Part shown: positions 1 to 9,148 of the stretch, piece after piece
Position numbering within the stretch: the stretch's first letter is position 1
Layout: each line of letters begins with the position of its first letter
DNA from: Pseudanabaena sp.
Lineage (GTDB): Bacteria; Cyanobacteriota; Cyanobacteriia; Pseudanabaenales; Pseudanabaenaceae
Direction of reading: 5' to 3'
DNA: 64,000 nucleotides
NCBI GenBank assembly: GCA_003249035.1
Contig: QBMK01000014.1
Span: 78,603 to 142,602, forward strand
Notes under the pieces: model-generated
Told to the model about the DNA's origin: nothing
Databases searched by the model: none
Seen by the model: only the letters and a program-made list of their open reading frames with translations
Translations under genes and position numbers: made by a program

Positions 1-1
1 T

Positions 2-838
2 ATTGACAAGATCTCGCAAACCCTAACCCAAAATCAGTCACAATTGATTTCTGAAGTTAGTAGCGATTGCCAAGGGTTAGTAACTGAACATTTGGCTAGT
101 TTAACTACAGCGCTTGTCCCTTTAGAAGAAGCGATCGCCATCAAAGATCGCAATAGCGTTAAAGCATTATCGGAAAGAGCCTTGGATTATGTAGGTTTAG
201 TAGAATCTGACTTTATCCAAGCCTTTCCCTTTGAAGTACCTGCCCAATATGCCCAATTGCCCCAGCTCAAGGGACGAGCCCTAGTTGAGCTATCCACCGA
301 AAAAGGCAACGCCACAATCACGGTTGACGGCTACAATGCGCCAGTCAATGCAGGGCAATTCGTCGATCTCGTTCAGAAAGGTTTTTACGATGGTCTAACT
401 TTTACGCGAGCAGATGAAAACTATTACTTGCAGACAGGCGATCCCGAAGGAGCAGTCGATGGCTACATCGATCCTAAAACTAAAAAGTATCGGACTGTAC
501 CTATCGAAGTGCGCCTCCCCGATCAAAAAGTTCCCACCTATGGCAAAACCTTTGAAGAGATGGGACTATCTGGAACAACCTTGCCAGTTCTGCCTTTTGC
601 TGCCTTCGGAACTGTTGCCATGGCTCATCCTAATGACGATGCCAATGCCGGTTCCTCTCAGTTTTTCATCTACTTATTTGAATCAGAACTAACCCCAGCA
701 GGTCTGAATTTACTCGATGGCAACTATACCGTTTTTGGTTATGTCACCGATGGCAAGGAAACTTTGGATAAACTAAGACTAGGTGACAAAATTTTGTCAG
801 CCCGTGTCATCAGTGGCGCTGAGAATTTAATCAAGTAA
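2..838 (+). CDS. Cyclophilin-type peptidylprolyl isomerase, 5'-truncated by window edge
   Basis: The reading frame is open from base 2, so the true start lies to the left and the entry is partial. The C-terminal half is a cyclophilin domain: 'YNAPVNAGQFVDLVQKGFYD', 'GLTFTR', 'QTGDPEG', and 'GSSQFFIYL', a variant of the usual GSQFFI active-site segment. The upstream part is helical and resembles the N-terminal extension of TLP40-like cyanobacterial lumenal cyclophilins. The family catalyses prolyl cis-trans isomerisation during protein folding, probably in the lumen or periplasm here. The signal peptide, if any, is outside the window. PhoH follows on the same strand within about 60 bp. Confidence 0.88.
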   Translation: MDKISQTLTQNQSQLISEVSSDCQGLVTEHLASLTTALVPLEEAIAIKDRNSVKALSERALDYVGLVESDFIQAFPFEVPAQYAQLPQLKGRALVELSTEKGNATITVDGYNAPVNAGQFVDLVQKGFYDGLTFTRADENYYLQTGDPEGAVDGYIDPKTKKYRTVPIEVRLPDQKVPTYGKTFEEMGLSGTTLPVLPFAAFGTVAMAHPNDDANAGSSQFFIYLFESELTPAGLNLLDGNYTVFGYVTDGKETLDKLRLGDKILSARVISGAENLIK

Positions 839-894
839 TATTGTGGGTCAAAGCCCCATCACATTGCGATCACAACCAGAGGATAACTAATTTA

Positions 895-1857
895 ATGGGT
901 ACTCCCCGCAACGAACCGTATATTTTGAGTTTGCCAAATCCTAGTAGTGCGATCTGTCTTGCTGGGACACGTGAGGAAAACCTAAAGCTACTTGCAGAAA
1001 CGACAGGTGTACGGATCATCATGCGGGGACAAGACCTATTAATTGACGGCACGACAGAGCAGATCAGCCTTCTAGAACAGGTGGTTAACGCCCTGAAGCC
1101 TCTGTGGTCGCAGGAAAAAACGATCGCTGCTGTAGATATTCGTGCCGCTCGTGAGGCGATCTCGGAGGAACGCTCTGGCGAATGGCGAGATCGCGCTACC
1201 ATTTCCCGTAACCGACGCGGCGACTCAGTTCAGCCACGCACATATCGCCAGCAGCAATATGTGCAGGCAATGGAAAGTAACGATTTAATCTTTGGTGTGG
1301 GACCGGCGGGTACTGGCAAAACCTATCTTGCTGCAGTAGCTGCAGTGAGCGCATTGCAAAGCAATAAATTTGAGCGAATTATTCTCACCCGCCCCGCAGT
1401 GGAAGCAGGGGAAAGTCTCGGCTTTCTACCTGGCGACTTACAACAAAAGATTGATCCCTATCTACGTCCACTGTATGACGCAATGCACGAAATGATCGGG
1501 GCGGAGAGAGTGCCGCAATTAATGGAGCGTGGCATTATCGAAGTCGCGCCTCTTGCCTATATGCGCGGACGCACCCTCAGTAACTCGTTCATCATCGTTG
1601 ATGAGGCACAAAACACAACTGCTGCCCAGATGAAAATGGTCTTAACGCGATTAGGGTTTAAATCGCGTATGGTCGTAACGGGTGACATTACCCAAATTGA
1701 TTTACCTCGCCATCAAAAATCTGGCTTAATTATCGCCATGAATATTCTGAAAGGAGTCGAAGGCGTTTCCTTTAACTTGTTTGATAAGAATGATGTAGTG
1801 CGCCATCCACTAGTGCATAACATCATCGCTGCCTATGAAAAGGCAGAAGGAGATTAG
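895..1857 (+). CDS. phoH: PhoH family ATPase
   Basis: PhoH-type P-loop ATPase of about 320 residues, the usual length. Walker A is 'GVGPAGTGKTYLA' and Walker B is 'FIIVDEAQNT'; 'MVVTGDITQIDLP' is the family's sensor segment. The N-terminal part resembles the KH-like region of bacterial PhoH. I chose the ATG at 895 over an in-frame TTG at 841 because AGAGGA lies at a good distance upstream and homologues begin near 'MGTPRNEP'. PhoH proteins are linked to RNA metabolism and phosphate stress, but the exact role in cyanobacteria is not established. It probably shares a transcript with the cyclophilin. Confidence 0.93.
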   Translation: MGTPRNEPYILSLPNPSSAICLAGTREENLKLLAETTGVRIIMRGQDLLIDGTTEQISLLEQVVNALKPLWSQEKTIAAVDIRAAREAISEERSGEWRDRATISRNRRGDSVQPRTYRQQQYVQAMESNDLIFGVGPAGTGKTYLAAVAAVSALQSNKFERIILTRPAVEAGESLGFLPGDLQQKIDPYLRPLYDAMHEMIGAERVPQLMERGIIEVAPLAYMRGRTLSNSFIIVDEAQNTTAAQMKMVLTRLGFKSRMVVTGDITQIDLPRHQKSGLIIAMNILKGVEGVSFNLFDKNDVVRHPLVHNIIAAYEKAEGD

Positions 1858-1892
1858 CCAGTGGAAACGCAAATAGCCTCTTTTAGCTCAAG

Positions 1893-2000
1893 TAATACCA
1901 AAACACAAAATGACGTAGCCATTTTGTGTTTTTAAAACCCTTACTGGGTTTGGTTTTTAATTCACAAAAGTGTCGTCACACTTTTGTGAATTGGTATAAT
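1893..2000 (+). repeat. Three-hairpin dispersed repeat, copy A1
   Basis: Ends are ATACCAA and TTGGTAT in inverted orientation. Inside are three consecutive hairpins: ACACAAAATG.../...CATTTTGTGT, AAACCC-TTACT-GGGTTT, and TTCACAAAAGTGT.../...ACACTTTTGTGAA. The same three hairpins in the same order occur at 22493-22654 and, inverted, at 23751-23856. The layout is MITE-like. No coding capacity. Confidence 0.75.
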
Positions 2001-2049
2001 TTGCCACAAAAATCTTAGTCCTCATCTCAGCGCCAAGCACTATAAAACG

Positions 2050-2322
2050 ATGCCCCACCAAATAATTTCTGAAGATATTCAAATCACTGTCAAATTATTT
2101 GCGATTTTTCAAGAGGTGCTCGCTACCAATGAAATGCAAATTAAGCTGGCGTCAGGTACTTCAGTGGTGCAAATTTTTGATCGCCTTGTCAACCAACACC
2201 CACATCTTGAGAAATGGCGATCGCTAACCCGTTATGCAGTGAATCTCAATTTTGTAGAACCACAGACAATTCTGAAAAATGGCGACGAGGTAGCACTGAT
2301 ACCACCCGTGAGTGGTGGATAA
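2050..2322 (+). CDS. moaD: MoaD/ThiS family sulfur carrier protein
   Basis: A 90-residue beta-grasp protein ending in the diagnostic Gly-Gly ('PPVSGG'), which is adenylated and thiocarboxylated in this family. 'VKLFAIFQEVLATNEMQIKL' and 'NGDEVALIPPVSGG' match the small subunit of molybdopterin synthase, which donates sulfur to precursor Z during molybdenum cofactor synthesis. MoaE is not adjacent. A ThiS-like carrier for another pathway is possible, but the 'ALIPPVSGG' end is typical of MoaD. The gene ends just before a strong terminator hairpin at 2333. Confidence 0.85.
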   Translation: MPHQIISEDIQITVKLFAIFQEVLATNEMQIKLASGTSVVQIFDRLVNQHPHLEKWRSLTRYAVNLNFVEPQTILKNGDEVALIPPVSGG

Positions 2323-2332
2323 AGTAAAACTC

Positions 2333-2371
2333 AAAAAGCAAAGCGCCCACTAAGCGGGCGCTTTGCTTTTT
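2333..2371. terminator. Bidirectional terminator between convergent moaD and DUF2949 gene
   Basis: Perfect 16-bp stem AAAAAGCAAAGCGCCC / GGGCGCTTTGCTTTTT with a 7-nt loop, T-rich on both strands. It lies between the two converging stop codons. A near-identical element serves rpsB at 9076-9120. Confidence 0.85.
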
Positions 2372-2388
2372 GGGATCGTCAAAGCTAA

Positions 2389-2604
2389 TCAGCGCTGACC
2401 AGACCAGTCCAGTAAGCCACTAAACTGCTGCAAGTCAATAAAACTAAGCTGCAACAAAATCATCAGCAAAGGTCCTTCCTGTCGAGCTTGCCAACGTTTG
2501 GCAACCGCCAACTGCTCGCGGTCAACGACAGATAACTCCAGCAGGTATCTCTCTAAATCTTCTTGGCGACTAGCGATCGCGTATGTTTGGGAGTGATAAC
2601 TCAT
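2389..2604 (-). CDS. DUF2949 family small protein
   Basis: A 71-residue soluble protein with no signal peptide or membrane segment. The end 'GPLLMILLQLSFIDLQQFSGLLDW' matches what I know of DUF2949, a small family nearly confined to cyanobacteria and of unknown function. The ATG at 2604 is preferred to an in-frame TTG at 2613 because it begins 'MSYHSQTYA' and the TTG adds only three residues. It converges on moaD across a shared terminator. Confidence 0.6.
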   Translation of the reverse strand: MSYHSQTYAIASRQEDLERYLLELSVVDREQLAVAKRWQARQEGPLLMILLQLSFIDLQQFSGLLDWSGQR

Positions 2605-2696
2605 TGAGATCAAATAACTAATTACTTAGGCAATTTGGATTAATAGCGTAGCGCAACTTACCACATCTAACAACGTTCGTCAAAGTTATTTTTTTA

Positions 2697-2791
2697 TACT
2701 CCCTTCCACTAAGTACTTATACACATAAAGCCAAGAAATTGCAGTGCGGGGCAAAGCCCCGCACTGCAATTTCTTGGCTGGGAAGGGAGTA
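2697..2791. repeat. Large nested palindrome
   Basis: An inner 24-bp perfect stem (2729-2752 with 2756-2779, loop AAA) is enclosed, after an asymmetric bulge, by an 11-bp outer stem TACTCCCTTCC / GGAAGGGAGTA. The core GGGGCAAAGCCCC is the recurring intergenic palindrome core of this genome. It sits in a gene-free gap (2605-3013); the rest of that gap is AT-rich with nothing else recognisable beyond the presumed promoter of the kinase. Confidence 0.8.
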
Positions 2792-3013
2792 GCATAAACT
2801 ATAAAGATAAAATGCAGCGCACCTCATCTTTATTTAGTTTGATTTGTTGACGAATATGTCAAAATTTTTTTGTAAAAATCAACTGATAGAACTTTTAAAA
2901 GCACATAATAAATCTATTAAGCTTTTTTTGAAATCACTGATCTGGGTCTGAATTGCTTTGCTCTTGTTTGGCCGATTTCAAATAATTTGTAGTGCTTTAA
3001 AAAATTTTCCTAC

Positions 3014-5023
3014 ATGAACAATCCCAACGTTTCTGAAGAAATATCTACGAAAGCTTGGCAAGCCCTTCAGCAAGAAGTCAAGGGATTGCGGATGCAAGTT
3101 AGCCGACTTCAGATGGAAAATAGCGATTTGGAAAATTCTCTGTTAACTGCGATTGAACATGGTGATCTCGTTGAATCAGAACTTCTAGATGTTAATAAAA
3201 GATTAAAAAGTGAAATCGTCGAACGTAAGATGGCTCAGGCTACCCTGCAATCAATCTTAGAAATTGTCTATCGAGATAAAAGCGATCTTGAAATCATGCT
3301 AGCAACGACCACCGAGCATGGTGACGCGATCGAATATGAGCAATACAATCGCGCTGTCGAGACTATGCGTCAGAGTGAGGAGCAGTTTAGAGCGATCGCT
3401 GAATCAACCAGTATGGCAATGATAGTTAGCCGCCTATCTGATGGAGCGATCTCATACGCTAATACTAGTGCTGGCACTATGTTGCAAAGTGAATCCCATG
3501 AGTTAATTCAGCGATCGATTAAGAGTATTTACTACTTACCCTCAGAATGGGAGATTTTAGAGCAGCAATTTTCGCAACAGCAAAGAGTGCGTGACTATGA
3601 GATTCGTCTACGCAAAGCAACCAAAGAACCCTTATGGGTATTAGCCTCTCTGCATCTACTATGGCTAAAAGGGGAACAGGTCTTGTTAAGTACTTTTTAT
3701 GACATTACGGTACTTAAAAAAACGGAAATTGCACTGCGTGAGTCAGAGTCAAAGCTAAGAAAACAAGCCATCGACTTAGAACAACGAGTTGAGGAACGGA
3801 CTTGCGACCTAAAACTTGCCAAAGAAGCCGCTGAGGCTGCAAACCTCTCTAAGGCAGCCTTTTTAGCAAATATGAGTCATGAGTTGCGAACACCTTTGAA
3901 TGCAATTCTTGGCTTTGCTCAGCTTATGCTCTACGACCAAGAGCTAAATGAACAGCACCAAACTGATCTCCAAACCATCTGCAATAGTGGAAATCACCTA
4001 TTAACGATGATTAATGACATTTTAGAAATGTCAAAACTCGAAGCTGGCAGCGTGCTTTTGCATGAAAAGGAATGTTCTCTATACGACATCGTGGATACGG
4101 CAAGAGATATGTTATCTCTGAAAGCTCAAGAGAAAGGTTTATCTTTCGATGTGATAATTCAACCAGATGTTCCTCCCTATATTTATACAGATGAAGGTAA
4201 ATTACGCCAAATATTAATCAATTTAATCGGTAACGCGATCAAATTTACAGATACAGGACGTATTCTTGTACGTGTGGATATCCGCAACCTCTCTAAAGAT
4301 AATCAGGAAATAACTGACCGTTGTCTATATTTTGAAGTAGAAGACACTGGAGTAGGTATTTCTGAAGTGGAAGTATTAAACCTATTTCAGCCTTTTGTTC
4401 AAACTGATTCTGGCAAGAGATCTCACGAAGGGACTGGACTTGGACTATCTATTAGCCATAATTATGTAAGGCTAATGGGTGGAGTAATGGATGTCACCAG
4501 TAAAGTTTGCGAAGGTTCTACATTCAGGTTTTACATTCCCGTTAAGTCTTTAGATCTGTTTAGTCTCGATTCTCAAACTAAACTACCAAATCGGGTGATC
4601 GGGATTGAGACGAATCAAGTCTACCGCATCCTAATCGCAGAGGATATGCGTCTGAACCGTCAACTATTGACTAGAATCCTAATGCCTCTGGGATTTGAGG
4701 TTCGTGAAGTTAGTAATGGACAGGAGGCGATCGCGGCTTGGCAAGATTGGTCGCCACATCTGATTTGGATGGATATTAGGATGCCGATATTGAATGGGAA
4801 AGAAGCAGCATCTACTATCAGAGAAATTGAGTCCATAAAAAACATCTCTCAATCACAAAAAGTCAGAATTATTGCTTTGACTGCTAGCCTAATCGATCTT
4901 AGAGAAGAAGATTTGTTTATACATGGGTTCGATGGATTTCTCGCTAAACCATTTACCGAAGATAAAGTTTTTGCCAGAATGTCTGAGCATCTCAACTTGA
5001 AATATATTTATAGTAAACAATAG
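3014..5023 (+). CDS. Hybrid sensor histidine kinase / response regulator with PAS domain
   Basis: A cytoplasmic 669-residue hybrid kinase with no transmembrane segments. Order of parts: N-terminal coiled coil (about 10-115), PAS domain (about 120-235), second coiled coil, HisKA with the phosphoacceptor His in 'MSHELRTPLNAILGF' (about residue 290), HATPase_c with N box 'LIGNAIKFTD', G1 'DTGVGI' and G2 'GTGLGLSI', then a C-terminal receiver with 'MDIRMP' holding the acceptor Asp (about 588) and 'LAKPF' at its end. The PAS domain would be the sensor, ligand unknown. No partner regulator is adjacent, so signalling may go through a separate phosphotransfer protein. Confidence 0.93.
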   Translation: MNNPNVSEEISTKAWQALQQEVKGLRMQVSRLQMENSDLENSLLTAIEHGDLVESELLDVNKRLKSEIVERKMAQATLQSILEIVYRDKSDLEIMLATTTEHGDAIEYEQYNRAVETMRQSEEQFRAIAESTSMAMIVSRLSDGAISYANTSAGTMLQSESHELIQRSIKSIYYLPSEWEILEQQFSQQQRVRDYEIRLRKATKEPLWVLASLHLLWLKGEQVLLSTFYDITVLKKTEIALRESESKLRKQAIDLEQRVEERTCDLKLAKEAAEAANLSKAAFLANMSHELRTPLNAILGFAQLMLYDQELNEQHQTDLQTICNSGNHLLTMINDILEMSKLEAGSVLLHEKECSLYDIVDTARDMLSLKAQEKGLSFDVIIQPDVPPYIYTDEGKLRQILINLIGNAIKFTDTGRILVRVDIRNLSKDNQEITDRCLYFEVEDTGVGISEVEVLNLFQPFVQTDSGKRSHEGTGLGLSISHNYVRLMGGVMDVTSKVCEGSTFRFYIPVKSLDLFSLDSQTKLPNRVIGIETNQVYRILIAEDMRLNRQLLTRILMPLGFEVREVSNGQEAIAAWQDWSPHLIWMDIRMPILNGKEAASTIREIESIKNISQSQKVRIIALTASLIDLREEDLFIHGFDGFLAKPFTEDKVFARMSEHLNLKYIYSKQ

Positions 5024-5035
5024 CCCGAAGTAGGA

Positions 5036-5133
5036 AAGTCCCAAGCCAGATTTTCCAGAATTGGTAGAGCAGCTTCGCCGCCCCACCAATTCTGGTTTTA
5101 CATTTGGTACTTTATTAAATCGCTCAGCCCTTA
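5036..5133 (-). repeat. Dispersed repeat family B, copy B1
   Basis: Read on the minus strand this nearly matches 19238-19337: AAGGGCTG..GCGATTTAATAAAGTACC, a central palindrome bounded by CCAGAATT/AATTCTGG, then AAAATCTGG.TTGGGACTT. Here the centre is imperfect (GGGGCGGCGAAGCTGCTCT). It may also end the kinase transcript. Confidence 0.75.
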
Positions 5134-5237
5134 GAGCGTGAGATTATGAGCATAATCCATTTTTAATTAGTGATCGTGTAGACTGAGACGAAAAGTATTC
5201 CACTTTCTATTTGTGATTATTTAGGATGTTTTTTGTA

Positions 5238-5999
5238 ATGCGCCTCCAACCATACTTACTCTCAGCTTTAGTAGCACTCTTACTGATGATTACTAGTTGT
5301 GCTTCTACAGGGCAATCTGCAAACGCTCAATTGTCTGATGCTCAATTTGAAACTAAAGTCTTGGAGATTATTCGTAAAAATCCGCAGGTGATTTTAGACT
5401 CAGTACAGTCCTATCAAAGATCTCAGGCTCAGCAAGAAGAACAGTTGAGAGATAAGGTTTTATCGCAAATTCGCCAAGAGCCTCGGTTATTACTTCGTAA
5501 TTCTCCAGTTACAGGTTCGGCAAGCCAGAAAATTATTATGGCGGAGTTCTCAGACTTTGAATGTCCTTTTTGTGCAAGAGGATTTGCTGTAGTCAAAGAG
5601 TTCATGGCAAAAAATCAGAATGATGTCACTTTAGTATTTAAGCATTTCCCGCTCACGGAAATTCATCAACAGGCTGAACCTGCTGCTCTTGCGTCTTGGG
5701 CTGCTTTCCAGCAGGGCAAGTTTTGGGAATATCATGATGCTTTGTTTGAGCAGCAGAGTAAGCTTGGGGAAGCCTTCTATCTTGAGCTTGCAAATACTTT
5801 GAAGCTTGATATCGATCGCTTTAATCGCGATCGCAAGAGCGAAGAAGCAAAAATGGCAATCAAGAAAGATTTTGAACTTGGCAAGTCTTTGGGAGTAAGA
5901 GGTACTCCGTCATTTGTGGTAAATGGAGTATTTTTCTCTGGAGTGCCTGAAATTAAGGATTTGGAATCTTTGGTTGCCCAGATTAAAGCGGGTAAATAA
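5238..5999 (+). CDS. DsbA-family thiol oxidoreductase, predicted lipoprotein
   Basis: The protein has a thioredoxin fold with a helical insertion. The redox motif is 'CPFC' in 'FSDFECPFCARGF', and the cis-Pro loop is 'GVRGTPSFVVNG'. The N-terminus 'MRLQPYLLSALVALLLMITSC' is a lipoprotein signal with a lipobox ending at Cys, so it should be anchored in a membrane facing the periplasm or lumen. Family members (BdbD/DsbA-like) form disulfides in exported proteins. I prefer the ATG at 5238 over 5226 because AGGA at 5223-5226 is then 11 nt upstream and the signal peptide is cleaner. A strong terminator follows. Confidence 0.85.
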   Translation: MRLQPYLLSALVALLLMITSCASTGQSANAQLSDAQFETKVLEIIRKNPQVILDSVQSYQRSQAQQEEQLRDKVLSQIRQEPRLLLRNSPVTGSASQKIIMAEFSDFECPFCARGFAVVKEFMAKNQNDVTLVFKHFPLTEIHQQAEPAALASWAAFQQGKFWEYHDALFEQQSKLGEAFYLELANTLKLDIDRFNRDRKSEEAKMAIKKDFELGKSLGVRGTPSFVVNGVFFSGVPEIKDLESLVAQIKAGK

Positions 6000-6039
6000 T
6001 TTTAAAAAGCCTTGTTTTACAAGGCTTTTTAAAATTATT
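5995..6039 (+). terminator. Rho-independent terminator
   Basis: Perfect 20-bp stem AATAATTTTAAAAAGCCTTG / CAAGGCTTTTTAAAATTATT with a 5-nt loop. It overlaps the stop codon of the DsbA-like gene. Confidence 0.9.
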
Positions 6040-6076
6040 GTTTATATATTCAGTGTTTTTTAGGTGAGAACAATAA

Positions 6077-7435
6077 ATGGGCAATTGGAGGGAACAAATA
6101 ATCATTACTCCCACTGCTCGTTTGTCCGATCGCCTGATTTGGCTATCGGAGCATCCAGTTTTTGGAATAATGGCGATCGCCTTAGTTGCCTTTGCCACTC
6201 GCTTTTGGAATTTGGATGGCACTGCGGATGTGGTTTTTGATGAGGTTTATTATCCTAAGTATGCTCAAAACTATTTACAAGGTGAGACTCTATTTGACGC
6301 ACATCCACCCCTTGCTAAGTACATCATTGCCATAGGCGTCAAGATTTTTGGTTATGCGCCTTTTGGCTATCGTTGCATGACAGCACTGGCAGGTTCATTA
6401 TTACCTTTAGTTACCTATGAGTTGATCTGGCAACTGAGCGATCGCCGTAGTTGGGCATGGTTGACAGGTTGGTTTGTAGCGATGGATGGATTGTTATTGG
6501 TAGAGTCGCGCTTTGGCTTGATCAATATCTATATTCTGCTATTTGGTATTCTCAGCCACCTATGTATGCTGCTAGCCCTAAAGCGATCGCGACAAAGATG
6601 GTTTTGGGTACTTGCTACAGGCTTAATGTTAGGTGCATCAATCAGCGTCAAATGGACAGGCTTGGCTTATGTGGTCGGGCTAGTAACGCTCATGGGATAT
6701 GCATGGTCACGCTATCACCAAGCTTTAAATGCCCCGCAAATTGCGATTGGATTAATCATTTTGCCGATCGCCTTTTATTTTGTGCAATGGATTCCACATT
6801 TAACGATCAATCCCGAACGCGATATTTGGGAACTACACCGCCAGATCCTTGGCTTTCATCAAAATTTAGGTCTTGGCAAAACTGAACCGATCCATCCCTA
6901 TTGTTCGCCTTGGTGGAGTTGGGTTTTACTAATTCGTCCCGTCGCCTACTTTTTTGAGATGCGACCTAATAGCATGGTGCAATTTGTTCTAGCCATGGGT
7001 AACCCGTTGTTATATTGGCTCAGTGCGATCGCATTACTTATCTGTCTAACATTTTTAGTTGCTTCCAAGTTAAGATTTCCACCCAAGCTAATAGCTCAGA
7101 TAGATCCTAAAAATAGATCTCAGGGACAATCAACTTTATTTTGGTTTTCTTTCTATATAACCACTAGTTTTCTTGCCCATTGGTTGCCATGGAGCTTGAG
7201 CAAACGTTGCATATTTTTGTATCACTACATGCCTGCCTCAGTTTTTGCCTTTGCGGCACTTGCATTGTTAGTATCGCTAATGTGGCGATCGCCATTACTA
7301 GAAATGAGAATGCTTGGTTCAGGGATTTTTGGGATTATTGCGATCGCTTTTATATTTTGGTTGCCAATTTATATCGGTTTACCGATCTCATCAGGTTATT
7401 TGCCCGTGCTAATGTGGTTACCTAGCTGGATCTAA
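6077..7435 (+). CDS. PMT-family (GT39-like) membrane glycosyltransferase
   Basis: A 452-residue integral membrane protein with about 9-11 hydrophobic segments. The first loop carries 'FDEVYYPKYAQNYLQGETLF' and 'DAHPPLAKYIIAIG'; the acidic DE pair and HPPL motif are hallmarks of dolichyl-phosphate-mannose protein mannosyltransferases and bacterial relatives. The enzyme would transfer a sugar from a polyprenyl-phosphate donor to a protein or glycan on the outer side of the membrane. Substrate is unknown. The gene stands alone between terminators. Length is at the short end for the family. Confidence 0.85.
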   Translation: MGNWREQIIITPTARLSDRLIWLSEHPVFGIMAIALVAFATRFWNLDGTADVVFDEVYYPKYAQNYLQGETLFDAHPPLAKYIIAIGVKIFGYAPFGYRCMTALAGSLLPLVTYELIWQLSDRRSWAWLTGWFVAMDGLLLVESRFGLINIYILLFGILSHLCMLLALKRSRQRWFWVLATGLMLGASISVKWTGLAYVVGLVTLMGYAWSRYHQALNAPQIAIGLIILPIAFYFVQWIPHLTINPERDIWELHRQILGFHQNLGLGKTEPIHPYCSPWWSWVLLIRPVAYFFEMRPNSMVQFVLAMGNPLLYWLSAIALLICLTFLVASKLRFPPKLIAQIDPKNRSQGQSTLFWFSFYITTSFLAHWLPWSLSKRCIFLYHYMPASVFAFAALALLVSLMWRSPLLEMRMLGSGIFGIIAIAFIFWLPIYIGLPISSGYLPVLMWLPSWI

Positions 7436-7516
7436 GTTCTTTAAGATGCCCCACAGCATTTCCAAAAGCAACGATAAGGTAAGCTAAGTTATCTCCTTGT
7501 TTGCAGTTCGGGAAAT

Positions 7517-8488
7517 ATGCAAAACTTTCGCAACTATTATGAAATCCTCGGTGTACCGAAGACAGCCACGGCTGACGAAATTAAGCGCTCCTATCGTAGG
7601 TTAGCGCGGAAATATCACCCCGACCTGAACCCTAATGACAAGGCTGCCGAAGAGCGCTTTAAAGACATTGGCGAAGCTTACGAAGTCTTGTCTGATACAA
7701 CCAAACGCCAGCAATACGATCGCTTTGGGCAATATTGGAAACAAGGTGGATTCCAAGGCTCAGGCGGACGACCACCATCATCGCGAGAACAATATACGCC
7801 AGACTTTGAGCGCGGTGGCTACACAGGTGATGTGGACTTTAGCCAATATAACGATTTCCAAGAATTTGTCGATCAACTTCTAGGAAAATTTCGCACCAAT
7901 GAACGCGCTCAAGATACTGGTGGCGCTTCTTCTTATCGAACTAATACCCAAACTCAGACCCGCCCCACCCCACGCCGAGATTCTGAAGCTTTATTAGAGT
8001 TACCCCTTGAACGAGCCTATGTTGGTGGGAGGGAACGTATCCGACTCGAAGATGGGCGATCGCTAGAAGTGAATATGCCTGCAGGTGTGCTTTCAGGACA
8101 AAGAATCCGTCTTAAAGGTCAAGGCGCATCAGGCGGAGATCTTTATCTCAAGATTACGCTCAAGCCCCATACATTCTTTACACTCGAAGGTTCCGATATT
8201 CGTTGTCAATTACCAATTTCTCCAAGTGAATCGGTACTTGGTGTTCAGGTAGAAGTTCCCACCTTAAGCGGGCTTGTAAAGCTAACTATCCCTCCTGCGG
8301 TGAAATCTGGACAGCAGTTACGCCTCTCTGGCAAAGGTTTTCCAAAAGATGCGAGAACCTTTGGAGATCAATATGTGGAAGTCCAAATCGTAGTTCCCAA
8401 AACTCCCAGTAAGCGAGAACGCGAACTTTACGAGCAGTTGCTAGAAATCCAATCCTTCGATCCTCGCGAAAACTTACCGAAAAAATAA
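7517..8488 (+). CDS. DnaJ-type co-chaperone without zinc finger (CbpA-like)
   Basis: An N-terminal J domain (1-70) contains the Hsp70-stimulating HPD ('[10 protein letters not shown]'). A Gly/Ser-rich linker (about 75-150) follows, then two DnaJ C-terminal substrate-binding domains ('[16 protein letters not shown]', '[11 protein letters not shown]', 'LRLSGKGFP'). The CxxCxGxG zinc repeats of type I DnaJ are absent, so it is of the CbpA/DnaJ type II class. It would deliver substrates to DnaK in the cytosol. The 323-residue length is normal. A hairpin follows the stop codon directly. Confidence 0.92.
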   Translation: MQNFRNYYEILGVPKTATADEIKRSYRRLARKYHPDLNPNDKAAEERFKDIGEAYEVLSDTTKRQQYDRFGQYWKQGGFQGSGGRPPSSREQYTPDFERGGYTGDVDFSQYNDFQEFVDQLLGKFRTNERAQDTGGASSYRTNTQTQTRPTPRRDSEALLELPLERAYVGGRERIRLEDGRSLEVNMPAGVLSGQRIRLKGQGASGGDLYLKITLKPHTFFTLEGSDIRCQLPISPSESVLGVQVEVPTLSGLVKLTIPPAVKSGQQLRLSGKGFPKDARTFGDQYVEVQIVVPKTPSKRERELYEQLLEIQSFDPRENLPKK

Positions 8489-8490
8489 AT

Positions 8491-8519
8491 GTAGGATGGG
8501 CGCTTTGCGCCCATCCTAC
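8491..8519. terminator. Hairpin after dnaJ-like gene
   Basis: Perfect 13-bp stem GTAGGATGGGCGC / GCGCCCATCCTAC, loop TTT, with the recurring GCGCTTTGCGC core. There is no strong U tract, so it may be a palindromic repeat serving as a terminator. Confidence 0.65.
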
Positions 8520-8536
8520 TTAGCATTAAAACCCAT

Positions 8537-9019
8537 ATGTCTACTATCATCTACGTCAACCAAGCCTGTATTGAGTCACTGGATATTACTCCTGCCAAAA
8601 TTGCGATCGCAAAGTTATTAGCAAATTGGGATGAAACTGCTGAAGGCGATCGCCAGTTTCAAATAGAACTAGTTTGGGATAAAGAAGATGGCGATCCTCG
8701 CGAATTGTCAGAGATATCAGAAGTGCGGCTCTGGTTTGTACGTCTTGATGCCACTTATCCTTGGTTTAGCTATCTCCTCGATTGGCGTGCAGAACTCAGT
8801 CGTTATGCGGCGATGCTAGTTCCTCACGAGTTTAAACGCGAAGGTGATGGCTATGTGTTGCAATACAATCCTGAAGCCTTGGAGCTTTTTGTGATGCAGA
8901 AAGTATTTACAATTTCTATCTGGCTCAAGTCACGCGGCATTGATAGCACAGCTAAGTTGCAACAAATGACTCAAAGTCTAGGCTATGAGATTGATTCGGC
9001 GTTCTTTAATCTTTTGTAA
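8537..9019 (+). CDS. CRR6-like NdhI maturation factor (DUF1817)
   Basis: A 160-residue soluble protein. The stretch 'EDGDPRELSEISEVRLWFVR', followed by 'LDATYPWFSYLLDWRA' and then 'YNPEALELFVMQKVF', is characteristic of the cyanobacterial/chloroplast CRR6 family. In plants, CRR6 is needed to mature the NdhI subunit of the photosynthetic NDH-1 complex. Length fits. The assignment rests on remembered family motifs rather than a search. The gene converges with rpsB across a shared terminator. Confidence 0.75.
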   Translation: MSTIIYVNQACIESLDITPAKIAIAKLLANWDETAEGDRQFQIELVWDKEDGDPRELSEISEVRLWFVRLDATYPWFSYLLDWRAELSRYAAMLVPHEFKREGDGYVLQYNPEALELFVMQKVFTISIWLKSRGIDSTAKLQQMTQSLGYEIDSAFFNLL

Positions 9020-9075
9020 AATTGATGAGTAGAAAAGCTCTAGAAATAACTCCCTTGGCGCAATAAAAACTAAAA

Positions 9076-9120
9076 TCAAAAAGGCAAAGCGTCCGTTTAG
9101 CGGGCGCTTTGCCTTTTTGA
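9076..9120. terminator. Bidirectional terminator between CRR6-like gene and rpsB
   Basis: Stem TCAAAAAGGCAAAGCGTCC pairs with GGGCGCTTTGCCTTTTTGA (one G-T wobble) around a short loop. It is T-rich on both sides and related in sequence to the terminator at 2333. Confidence 0.88.
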
Positions 9121-9148
9121 GATTGCGGGTTAAAGTGAGAGTAAAGCC

